Below, piece after piece: positions 18,171 through 25,510 of a DNA stretch of 64,000 nucleotides. This DNA is from Catellatospora paridis. GTDB lineage: Bacteria > Actinomycetota > Actinomycetes > Mycobacteriales > Micromonosporaceae. The translations under genes were made by a program, and so were the position numbers. Where the stretch lies: positions 217,621 through 281,620 of the forward strand of contig NZ_ML769315.1 of assembly GCF_009720365.1 (NCBI RefSeq), in the 5' to 3' direction. Position 1 is the first letter of the stretch, and each line of letters opens with the position of its first letter. The notes under the pieces were generated by a model. It was not told the DNA's origin. It saw only the letters and a program-made list of their open reading frames with translations, and ran no database searches.

Positions 18171-18647
18171 TCAGGCCACATGATCCGCTCCCTGCGCTCG
18201 CTCATCGAGATGTCTCCTTGAGGCCTTGCCGAGCAGCGCCATGGCCTCGCTCACCTGGCGCTGCTCGTCGTCGGTCAGGTACGCCATCAGCTGCCGTTGC
18301 GCCTGCGCCCGTACGCGCTCGAAGGCGCGCAGGTAGTCGCGCCCGGCCGGGGTGATCCGCAGCCGCTTGGCCCGCCGGTCGGCGGGGTCCTCCGCGCGCT
18401 CGACCCAGCCGCGCCGCACCAGCTGGTCGATCAGCCTGCTGGTCACCGACATCGACCGGCCGACCTGCTCAGCGAGGTCCCGGACCGTGGGGTGCGGTCC
18501 GGCGTCCAGGGCGTAGAGGCTGGCCATCTGCAGCAGGTTGGGCTCCTCGTCGCCCATCCGGCGGAGCAGGCCGAGCAGGAAGTCCGGGATGAGCGCGCGC
18601 CGGAACAGCCCGATGTCCTCGGCGAGCTGGTCGCGCTGCGTCTCCAC
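18171..18647 (-). CDS. MarR-family transcriptional regulator
   Basis: 158 residues with the winged-helix MarR layout. An N-terminal dimer helix leads into LRRMGDEEPNLLQMASLYALDA, then the recognition region HPTVRDLAEQVGRSMSVTSRLIDQLVRRGWVER and the wing EDPADRRAKRLRITPAGRDYL. C-terminal helices end in EAMALLGKASRRHLDE. MarR proteins are ligand-released repressors, often of drug or stress genes. Three consecutive palindromes sit in its own upstream region (18663-18716), so autoregulation is likely. The downstream rifampicin-phosphotransferase-like gene is a plausible target. Confidence 0.9.
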   Translation of the reverse strand: METQRDQLAEDIGLFRRALIPDFLLGLLRRMGDEEPNLLQMASLYALDAGPHPTVRDLAEQVGRSMSVTSRLIDQLVRRGWVERAEDPADRRAKRLRITPAGRDYLRAFERVRAQAQRQLMAYLTDDEQRQVSEAMALLGKASRRHLDERAQGADHVA

Positions 18648-18662
18648 GGCACCTGCCTTTGC

Positions 18663-18716
18663 TTGCGACTTCGCAACTAATGCGTTAACACAAGCTTAAC
18701 GCGATGCCATGGCATC
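18663..18716. promoter_or_regulatory. Three adjacent palindromes upstream of marR-type gene
   Basis: TTGCGACTTCGCAA (18663-18676), GCGTTAA-N7-TTAACGC (18682-18702) and the perfect GATGCCATGGCATC (18703-18716) lie 15-70 bases before the MarR start. The AT-rich GCGTTAA/TTAACGC repeat has the size of a MarR operator. The assignment of protein to site is inference. Confidence 0.55.
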
Positions 18717-18753
18717 AAGTCAACACCTGATGAAATATTCGCGGCCGCCCGTC

Positions 18754-19407
18754 TCACCGGCTGTCCAGGCCCGCCCGGTAGGCCACCCGGGCGGCCTGGA
18801 CCCGGTTGTCCGCGGCCAGCTTGGCGAGGATCGCGCTGACGTAGCCCTTCACCGTGCCCTCGGTCATGAACAGCTCCGCGCCGATGTCGGCGTTGGACAG
18901 TCCCCGCCCGATCAGCCGCAGCACGTCGACCTCCCGCGGGGTCAGCGACTCCAGCTGCGCCTTCTCCTGCGGGGTGAGCCGCGGCGCCTGCTCGACGATG
19001 GCGTCGATGACCTGCCGGGTGACCACCGGGTCGAGCATCGCGTGGCCCTCGTGCACCGCCCGCAGCGCCCGCAGCAGTTCCTCGGGCGGCGAGTCCTTCA
19101 GCAGGAAACCCGCCGCCCCCGACCGGATCGCCTCGTCGACGTACTCGTCGGTGTTGAACGTCGTCAGGATGATCACGTGGGGCGGTGTGTCCAGCTCCAG
19201 CAGTTGGCGGGTGGCGGTCAGCCCGTCCATGCCCGGCATGCGGATGTCCACCAGCGCGATGTCCGGCCTGGCCCGCCGGGCCGCCTCGATCGCGCTGCGC
19301 CCGTCGCCCGCATCGGCCACCACCTGCAGGTCGTCCGCGGCGTCGATGATGGTGCGCAGGCCGCGCCGGATGATGTCGTTGTCGTCGACGATCATTATCT
19401 TGATCAT
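18754..19407 (-). CDS. NarL/LuxR-type response regulator
   Basis: 217 residues. The receiver domain (about 1-120) has the acidic pair DDND, the phosphoacceptor Asp in IALVDIRMPGMDG (residue ~53), Thr in ILTTFN and Lys in FLLKDSPPEELL. The C-terminal LuxR-type helix-turn-helix (about 150-210) reads LTPREVDVLRLIGRGLSNADIGAELFMTEGTVKGYVSAILAKL. It is the partner of the histidine kinase gene, whose stop overlaps this start by 4 bp. The target genes are unknown. Confidence 0.95.
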   Translation of the reverse strand: MIKIMIVDDNDIIRRGLRTIIDAADDLQVVADAGDGRSAIEAARRARPDIALVDIRMPGMDGLTATRQLLELDTPPHVIILTTFNTDEYVDEAIRSGAAGFLLKDSPPEELLRALRAVHEGHAMLDPVVTRQVIDAIVEQAPRLTPQEKAQLESLTPREVDVLRLIGRGLSNADIGAELFMTEGTVKGYVSAILAKLAADNRVQAARVAYRAGLDSR

Positions 19408-20654
19408 GAGTTGCCCTCTCCCGCGCTGACCTGCGGCTGCGCCGCAGCACCGCCGTCCGGCGGGACGGCCCTGGGCTGCCCGGCGGGTGGGATGAGCGCG
19501 GTCACCCGGAACCCGCCACCGGGCAGCGGCAACGCTGCGAACTGCCCGCCGAGCAGGTCGACCCGCTCGCTCAACCCGATCAGCCCGTGGCCGGAGCTGG
19601 GCAGACCCGCCCCGCGCCCGCCGGGCGGCCGGTCGTTCTCCACCGTGACGTGCACCCCGTCGGCGGCGCAGCGCACCCCGACCCGCACCGGCGCGCCCGG
19701 CGCGTGCTTGACGACGTTGGTCAGCGACTCCTGGACCAGCCGGTACACCGCCCGCTGGGTCTGGTCGGCCAGCAGCTCGGGGAAGCCGGTGACGTCCAGC
19801 TCGACCGGCATCCGACCCACCCCGCGCATGCGCTCCACGAGAGCGGGCAGGTCACGCGCGGTGGGCTGCGGGGCCAGCGGGGCCCGGTCACCGGCTGCGC
19901 CGCGCGCGTTCAGCAGACCGAGCAGGCCGCGCAGTTCGGTCAGCGCCTCGCGGCCCTCGGCGCGGATGCGGTCCACCTCCGGGCGCACCGCGGGCGCCTG
20001 CGCCTCCGGGACGCTCTGCAGCGCGGTGGCCGTGACGACCATGTTGCTGACCCGGTGCGCCACCACGTCGTGCATCTCCCGGGCGATCCGGGCGCGCTCG
20101 GCCCGGCGCGCGGTCTGCGCCATCATGTCCCGTTCCCGCTCCAGGTCACCGGCGCGGGCGCGCAGGCTCACCACCAGGTCCTGGCGCACCCCGGCGGCAT
20201 AACCCAGCAGCAGTGGACCGAGGGCGAAGGACAGGGTGTACGCCCACGCGCGCACGTCGGGGGCCAGCCCTTCGGCGGCCGACAGCGCCTGCACGCCTAC
20301 CCCGAACACGGACAGCACGCCCAGTTGCCACCACTGCCGGGTGAGGACACCCATCGTGTACATCATCACCGCGAACGCGAACGGGGTGAACGCCAGCAGA
20401 TGGCAGACCGCCACGAACAGCGTGGTGAGCAGCGGCCAGCGCCGCCGGGCCAGCAGCGACAGCCCGCCGGCGATGGTGAGCAGCTCGGCCGGGACGGTGT
20501 GCCCGAGCAGCCTCGGCGCGCTGGCACCGACCAGCTCGTCGACCTGTCCGACGATCAGCGCGATGGCAGTGACGACGAAGTCGAACCAGGTCAGCCGGGG
20601 CTTCTCGGCGGCGTCGCCGGGCAGGCGCGGCCGCAGATCCCCCATACCCGACAT
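19404..20654 (-). CDS. Two-component sensor histidine kinase
   Basis: 416 residues of the NarX/DesK-like actinobacterial type. An N-terminal sensor has about four to five membrane helices (about 25-170), followed by a coiled coil (RARAGDLERERDMMAQTARRAERARI). The HisKA_3 dimerisation helix with phosphoacceptor His is REMHDVVAHRVSNMVV, and a HATPase_c domain with VQESLTNVVKHAPGAPV and GHGLIGLSERV follows. The tail is Pro/Ala/Gly-rich. There is no large extracellular domain, so the signal is probably sensed in or near the membrane. It is coupled to the response regulator by a 4 bp ATGA overlap. Confidence 0.95.
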   Translation of the reverse strand: MSGMGDLRPRLPGDAAEKPRLTWFDFVVTAIALIVGQVDELVGASAPRLLGHTVPAELLTIAGGLSLLARRRWPLLTTLFVAVCHLLAFTPFAFAVMMYTMGVLTRQWWQLGVLSVFGVGVQALSAAEGLAPDVRAWAYTLSFALGPLLLGYAAGVRQDLVVSLRARAGDLERERDMMAQTARRAERARIAREMHDVVAHRVSNMVVTATALQSVPEAQAPAVRPEVDRIRAEGREALTELRGLLGLLNARGAAGDRAPLAPQPTARDLPALVERMRGVGRMPVELDVTGFPELLADQTQRAVYRLVQESLTNVVKHAPGAPVRVGVRCAADGVHVTVENDRPPGGRGAGLPSSGHGLIGLSERVDLLGGQFAALPLPGGGFRVTALIPPAGQPRAVPPDGGAAAQPQVSAGEGNS

Positions 20655-20690
20655 CTCACCACCAACGCCGTGGCGCAGGAGCCGAACCGG

Positions 20691-21656
20691 CTACTCCACG
20701 GCCCGCGCCAGCGTCACCGCGAAGCGGCCCTGCGGGTCGGTCCACCAGCGCGCCGCCTTGAACCCGGCCCGGGCCAGCTCGGCCTCCACCCGCACCCGGT
20801 CGAACTTCGCCGAGACCTCGGTGCGCAGCTCCTCGCCGGCCTTGAAGTCCACGTCCAGGTCGAGCGCGGGCACCTCCACCCGCATGTCGCGGGTCGCCCG
20901 CAGCCGCATCTCGATCCAGTTGTGCTTCGGGTCCCACAGCGCCACATGCTCGAACGCGGTGAGGTCGAAGTCGGCGCCCAGGTTGCGGTTGAGCACCCGC
21001 AGCACGTTCAGGTTGAACTCCGCGGTCACCCCCGCCGCGTCGTCGTACGCCGCGACCAGCGTCTGCGGGTCCTTGACCAGGTCCGTGCCGAGCAGCAGCC
21101 ACTCGCCCTCGTGCAGCACGTCGCGCAGCTCCTCCAGGAACGCGGCCCGCTCCACCGGGGGCAGGTTGCCGATCGTGCCGCCCAGGAACACCACCATCCG
21201 GCGCCCGCCCTCCGGGATGCGGTGCAGGTCGTGGCTGAAGTCGCCGACGATGCCGTGCACCTCCAGGTCCGGGTAGTCGCCGTCGATCGCCTTCGCGGCC
21301 GAGCGCAGCGCCGTCTCCGACACGTCCAGCGGCACGAACTGGGCCAGCGTGCCCGTGTCGTGCATGGCGTCGAGCAGCAGCCGGGTCTTGTCCGACGACC
21401 CGGAACCCAGCTCCACCAGCGTCTTCACGCCGGTCTCCTGGGCGATGTCGGCGGCGTGCTCGGCCAGCACGGCGCGCTCGGCCCGGGTCGGGTAGTACTC
21501 GGGCAGTTGCGTGATGCGTTCGAACAGGTCGCTGCCGTACGCGTCGTAGAACCACTTCGGCGGCAGCCACTTCGGAGAGGAGGTCAGGCCCTCACGGGCG
21601 TCCTCGCGCAGCTGCTCACTCAGGTCGTCGGGTGTGAGGTACACGTCGAGCTTCAT
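20691..21656 (-). CDS. egtD: L-histidine N-alpha-methyltransferase EgtD
   Basis: 321 residues, the size of known EgtD. It trimethylates L-histidine with three SAM molecules to make hercynine, the first step of ergothioneine synthesis. Visible are the N-terminal substrate region LPPKWFYDAYGSDLFERITQLPEYYPTRAE (Tyr and Asn-type contacts lie here), the SAM-binding ELGSGSSDKTRLLLDA, and VVFLGGTIGNLPP. It is last in the egtA-B-C-D operon; its ATG overlaps the egtC stop by 4 bp. Cytoplasmic, soluble. Confidence 0.95.
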   Translation of the reverse strand: MKLDVYLTPDDLSEQLREDAREGLTSSPKWLPPKWFYDAYGSDLFERITQLPEYYPTRAERAVLAEHAADIAQETGVKTLVELGSGSSDKTRLLLDAMHDTGTLAQFVPLDVSETALRSAAKAIDGDYPDLEVHGIVGDFSHDLHRIPEGGRRMVVFLGGTIGNLPPVERAAFLEELRDVLHEGEWLLLGTDLVKDPQTLVAAYDDAAGVTAEFNLNVLRVLNRNLGADFDLTAFEHVALWDPKHNWIEMRLRATRDMRVEVPALDLDVDFKAGEELRTEVSAKFDRVRVEAELARAGFKAARWWTDPQGRFAVTLARAVE

Positions 21657-22387
21657 AATTCCTCCACGGTGTACGTGGCCGGGTGCGCCACCACCAGTCG
21701 GCGGTCGGGCACCTGCACCCAGCCGGGGTCGTCGTCGAAGGGCTCGGAGGCGACCACCACCCGCCCGGGCGAGTGGTGCACCGCCAGCGCGTGCCCGTAG
21801 GTAGTCGCGTACGCCTTGTCGCCGTCGGTGAGCAGCAGGTTCAGCCGGGAGCCGTGCGCGGTGGCGCTCACCTCCGCCACCGTCGCGTGCAGCGCCTCGG
21901 CCGGGCCGTAGCCGGCGCGCAGCCGGTTGCGCACCAGCGTCCACACGAACGCCGCGTCCGTGGGCGCGTCCATCGTCAGCAGATCCGTCACCGGCAGCCG
22001 CTCGGCCAGCTTCGCGACCGTGTCCGGCCAGCCCGCGACGAACCCGTTGTGGCTGAAGAACCAGCCGTCCCCGCTGAACGGGGCACACGCGTCGTCGGTC
22101 ACGGTCAGGCCCGGCGTCGCCGAGCGCACCGCCGCCAGCAGCGCGCCGGTGACCGTGACCCGGGCCAGCGCGGCGAAGTTGCGGTCCGTCCAGATCGGCA
22201 CCGCCCGCCGGTAGCGCACCGGGCCGGCCGGGGTGTACCAGCCCGCCCCGAAACCGTCCACGTTGATCGTCCCGCCGCCGCGCATGTCGCGGGGCGCCCA
22301 GGACTGGTGCTGCAGCCCGTAGGGCGGCTCCACCAGCAGCGCCGCCAGCGGCACCGGCGGACCGAGATAGACCAGGTGGCGGCACAT
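21653..22387 (-). CDS. egtC: Ergothioneine pathway amidohydrolase EgtC
   Basis: 244 residues of class II glutamine amidotransferase fold. Cys2 (MCRHLVYLG) becomes the N-terminal nucleophile after Met removal. Supporting motifs are GFGAGWYTP, FFSHNGFVAGWPDT and the aspartate-rich DAPTDAAFVWTLVRNRL. EgtC removes the glutamyl group from gamma-glutamyl hercynylcysteine sulfoxide. Its start overlaps the egtB stop by one base (TGATG) and its stop overlaps egtD by 4 bp, so stoichiometric translation is expected. Confidence 0.95.
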   Translation of the reverse strand: MCRHLVYLGPPVPLAALLVEPPYGLQHQSWAPRDMRGGGTINVDGFGAGWYTPAGPVRYRRAVPIWTDRNFAALARVTVTGALLAAVRSATPGLTVTDDACAPFSGDGWFFSHNGFVAGWPDTVAKLAERLPVTDLLTMDAPTDAAFVWTLVRNRLRAGYGPAEALHATVAEVSATAHGSRLNLLLTDGDKAYATTYGHALAVHHSPGRVVVASEPFDDDPGWVQVPDRRLVVAHPATYTVEEL

Positions 22388-23688
22388 CAGTCGGCCAGCT
22401 CCCCCGGACGCGGGTCGCGGGCGCAGCGGAAGCCGCTGAAGATCTGCCGCCGGATCGGGTAGTCCCAGTTGCGGAACGTGCCCCGGCAGGCCGCCGCGTC
22501 GGTGCCGAACGAGCCGCCGCGCAGGACGCGGTAGTCGTCACCGAAGAAGACCTCGGAGTACTCGCGGTACGGGAACGCCCGGAAGCCCGGGTAGCCGTAC
22601 AACGGCGAGCTGGTCCACTCCCACACGTCGCCGATCAGCTGGTGCACACCCGCGGGTGAGGTGCCCGCGGGGTAGGCGCCGACCGGCGCCGGCGACAGGT
22701 GCCGCTGGCCCAGATTGGCGTGCTCGGGCGTCGGATCCTCGTCGCCCCACGGGTAACGCCGCGAGCGCCCGGTCGCCGGGTCGAAGCGGGCCGCCTTCTC
22801 CCACTCGGCCTCGGTGGGCAGCCGCCGCCCGGCCCAGGCCGCGTAGGCGGCGGCCTCGTGCCAGCTCACGTGCACCACGGGCTCGTCGCCGACGATCGGC
22901 TCTCGCCGCCCGAACCGGGTGTACGTGCCGTCGCCGTGCCAGTGCCCCGGGCCGGTCAGCCCGGCCTCCTGCCGGTGCGCCCAGCCCTGCGGGCTCCACC
23001 AGCGCGGATCGTCGTACCCGCCCGCGTCGACGAACGCCTGGTACATAACATTGGTGACCGGCGCGCGGTCGATGAAGAACGGCGGCACGTCGACCAGGTG
23101 CGCGGGCCGCTCGTTGTCCAGCGCCCACGCCTCCAGCGAGGTGCCCATCTCGAAGGGGCCGCCGGGGATCAGCGCCTCGCCCGCCACGATCGCCTGCGAC
23201 GGCGGGGGTGGCACGGCGACCAGCACCGGGTCACCGGTGCGCAGCTGGTGGGTGGCCAGCATGGTCTCGTCGTGCTGCTGCTCGTGCTGGATGATCATGC
23301 CGAACGCGAAACCCTGCTCCACCAGCGGCCGGCCCTCCAGCTGCACCGTGTCGAGCAGGTCCAGCACCTTCTCGCGCACGGTGCGCACGTACGCCCGCGC
23401 CTGCGCCGGCCCCAGCAGCGGCAGTTGCGGCCGGGCGCCGCGCGGGTGCTTGAACGCGTCGTAGAGCTGGTCGATGTCGGCTCGGACCGGCTCGCCGCCG
23501 CCCACGTCGCGCACCAGCCACAGCTCCTCCTGGTTGCCGATGTGCGCCAGGTCCCACACCAGCGGCGACATCAGCCGGGAGTGCTGGCGGACCAGATCGT
23601 CGTCGTCCACCGCGTCGGTCAGCCCGACGCTGCGCTGCCGGGTCCGGGCCAGTTCCGCGGCGGCCCGCTCCCGCAGTCCGGTGCTCAT
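22387..23688 (-). CDS. egtB: Hercynine oxygenase EgtB
   Basis: 433 residues. The N-terminal DinB_2 domain contains PLVWDLAHIGNQEELWL and the iron-binding HX3HXE pattern HEQQHDE, giving the three-His nonheme iron site. The C-terminal FGE-sulfatase domain (about 190-430) has FEMGTS, RLPTEAEWEKAARF, YPWGDEDP and VLRGGSFGTD. EgtB joins hercynine and gamma-glutamylcysteine with O2 to form the sulfoxide. The chosen ATG 23688 overlaps the egtA stop; the open frame continues upstream antisense but only through egtA. Full length. Confidence 0.95.
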   Translation of the reverse strand: MSTGLRERAAAELARTRQRSVGLTDAVDDDDLVRQHSRLMSPLVWDLAHIGNQEELWLVRDVGGGEPVRADIDQLYDAFKHPRGARPQLPLLGPAQARAYVRTVREKVLDLLDTVQLEGRPLVEQGFAFGMIIQHEQQHDETMLATHQLRTGDPVLVAVPPPPSQAIVAGEALIPGGPFEMGTSLEAWALDNERPAHLVDVPPFFIDRAPVTNVMYQAFVDAGGYDDPRWWSPQGWAHRQEAGLTGPGHWHGDGTYTRFGRREPIVGDEPVVHVSWHEAAAYAAWAGRRLPTEAEWEKAARFDPATGRSRRYPWGDEDPTPEHANLGQRHLSPAPVGAYPAGTSPAGVHQLIGDVWEWTSSPLYGYPGFRAFPYREYSEVFFGDDYRVLRGGSFGTDAAACRGTFRNWDYPIRRQIFSGFRCARDPRPGELAD

Positions 23689-24911
23689 CTGACGCCTCCC
23701 TCGCGTAGTCGCCGTCCCACCACGTCCCTCACCGCCTTGGCAGTCGCGGCGGGCAGGTCGGTGTGGTCCAGCGCGGCGCAGGCCAGGTCGAGCAGAGGCG
23801 GGGTCACCGCGGCGATCGCCGGGTCGGCCAGGCCGTGCCGGGCCGCCTGCACCCAGCGCCCCGCCGCAGGAGCGGCCAGCGCCGCCGCCGCGTCGACGGT
23901 CTCCTCCCGGGCGAACAGCGCGACCAGCACCGCGACCGGGGCCACCCAGTCCATCCCCGACTGCATGTCCAGGTAGCGCACCTCGAAGTAGCCGCGCGCC
24001 CGTACCGGCGGGAACAGCGTGCTCAGGTGGTAGTCGAGGTCCGCATAGGTCGGGCCCGGGGGGATCGCGCCGTCGATCCAGTCCGCGAACGTGACTCCCG
24101 ACGGCGCCTCCCATGAGCCGTCCCGGCGTACGCACAGCAGCGGTGTGTCCAGCACCCGCCGCGCCCAGCCGGCCACCGGATCGGCGTCGTCGGCGGGCGG
24201 CCCGTTGCGCATCGGGTCGGCGGCCAGGCAGGCCCGCATCCGCGCCGACGCCCAGCCGGTGTCCACACCGGCGTGCCGGGACGAGTTGGCGAACGCGGCG
24301 ACCAGCGCCGGGCCCACCGCGTGCAGGGCCCGCCAGCGCGGCGCGACCCGCTCGGGCAGCCCCACGTCGAGGCACACCTGCACGCTGGCCGTCCCGCACA
24401 TCCACTGCCTGCCGTACGGGCCGAAGCGGTCGAAGACGCGCTCCATCGTCGCGTACCGCGGAGTGTCCAGGATGCGGCCCGGCCGGCGGTGGGCGTCGCA
24501 GCCCCGCCCATCCAGTGCCAGGCCCGCGTGTTCGAGGAGGCCGGTCAGCTGCCGAAGGTCCGCCGTGGTGGCGTCGAGCAGCTCGGCGAGAGAGTCGCTG
24601 GTTTCGGTGGAGATCTCCACCTGCCCGCCCGGTTCGAGGGTGACCCGGCCGCCGTACGGCAGCGGGGTCTGCGGGCTGTCCGGCACCAGGCTGCGGGGGG
24701 CATGCTCGCCCAGCGCCGAGCCGAGTGCTCCCGGATCGACCGGCCGCGCCGGATCGTCCAGGTGGTGCGTGGTCCACTCGAGTTCGATGCCCACCCGCCC
24801 GGGCGGCCCGGTCTTGAAGCACACCTTGGCCACATAACCTTCGGCCTCGGCCCGGTCCGCGATCCGCACCCCCGCGTCCCGCACCATCTCCCGCTGCACC
24901 ACCACATTCAC
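23685..24911 (-). CDS. egtA: Glutamate-cysteine ligase EgtA
   Basis: 408 residues of the GCS2-type glutamate-cysteine ligase family: RVGIELEWTTHHLDD, GRVTLEPGGQVEISTE (active-site Glu region), MCGTASVQVCLDVG and YFEVRYLDMQ. It makes gamma-glutamylcysteine, the sulfur donor used by EgtB. It is the first gene of the operon and its stop overlaps the egtB start. Start GTG 24911 is followed by several further in-frame GTG codons (MNVVVQREMV), so the exact N-terminus is uncertain by up to ten residues. A family A palindrome lies 100 bp upstream. Confidence 0.93.
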   Translation of the reverse strand: MNVVVQREMVRDAGVRIADRAEAEGYVAKVCFKTGPPGRVGIELEWTTHHLDDPARPVDPGALGSALGEHAPRSLVPDSPQTPLPYGGRVTLEPGGQVEISTETSDSLAELLDATTADLRQLTGLLEHAGLALDGRGCDAHRRPGRILDTPRYATMERVFDRFGPYGRQWMCGTASVQVCLDVGLPERVAPRWRALHAVGPALVAAFANSSRHAGVDTGWASARMRACLAADPMRNGPPADDADPVAGWARRVLDTPLLCVRRDGSWEAPSGVTFADWIDGAIPPGPTYADLDYHLSTLFPPVRARGYFEVRYLDMQSGMDWVAPVAVLVALFAREETVDAAAALAAPAAGRWVQAARHGLADPAIAAVTPPLLDLACAALDHTDLPAATAKAVRDVVGRRLREGGVR

Positions 24912-25010
24912 CCCCGCCCATCACCACCGGTACGTGAGACCGCCCAACATACTCCCCCAACTCCACCCCCACCCCATGATTCCCCCTCACTCACCCACCC
25001 CCCTTCCCCG

Positions 25011-25069
25011 TTGATCATGAACTTATGGCACGGCTCGACGGCGTGTCGTGGCCCTAACTTCATGATCGA
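25011..25069. repeat. Family A palindromic element, copy A1
   Basis: Left arm GATCATGAACTTATGG at 25013-25028 and right arm TAACTTCATGATC ending 25067, around a loop holding CTCGACGGCGTGTCG. The loop reads in the opposite direction to copy A2 (25391-25449), so A1 and A2 face each other around a 62-codon gene. Confidence 0.8.
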
Positions 25070-25151
25070 TGCTGGGTGGGTTCGATGGGGCTGCCCGTGG
25101 GATTCCCCGATCAGGCGATCTCGAACCATCGGGCGGGCGGACAATGGCCAC

Positions 25152-25340
25152 ATGCAGCCCGAACCCCGCGAATCGCCGAGCTTGGACGAGGTGCTCGCCG
25201 AGGAGGCCGACTTCGCCAGCGAGCATTCGCGCACCAGTACCAGCGAGGCCGTCAGCGCCGGCGAGGACCTGCACTCAGGCTCGGACATACCACACGGCCT
25301 GGGCGGCATGGACATGAAACGCCTCCGCCTCCTCGACTGA
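25152..25340 (+). CDS. Small hypothetical protein between two family A repeats
   Basis: 62 residues, acidic N-terminal two thirds (SLDEVLAEEADFASEHSR, then Ser/Thr-rich) and a short basic end MDMKRLRLLD. No family is recognised, and there is no signal peptide or membrane helix. ATG 25152 lacks an obvious ribosome site. It is the only gene between inverted repeat copies A1 and A2. Codon use has the GC-rich third positions of real genes here, but with so short a frame the call is tentative. Confidence 0.5.
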   Translation: MQPEPRESPSLDEVLAEEADFASEHSRTSTSEAVSAGEDLHSGSDIPHGLGGMDMKRLRLLD

Positions 25341-25390
<50 letters not shown>

Positions 25391-25449
25391 TTGATCATGA
25401 AGTTATGGCAGTGACACGCCGTCGAGCCGTGCCATAAGTTCATGATCAA
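25391..25449. repeat. Family A palindromic element, copy A2
   Basis: Twenty-base arms (25391-25410 and 25430-25449) pair at 19 of 20 positions. The loop GTGACACGCCGTCGAGCCG carries the family core CGACACGCCG-type sequence (here with TGACACGCC) in the orientation opposite to A1. It is about 60 bp beyond the chitinase stop codon and could form its terminator. Confidence 0.85.
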
Positions 25450-25510
25450 CGCGGAGAACCGGTGAGCCCCGCCAGGCCGAGGGCCGGGCGGGGCTCGGTG
25501 GTGCGGGGGG

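Noticed and set aside
20691-22541. Long open frame that would extend EgtD to 616 residues
   Set aside because: The extra N-terminal part is antisense-free but overlaps egtC entirely, has Arg/Ala/Gly-biased composition typical of a shifted frame, and EgtD has a canonical start at 21656.
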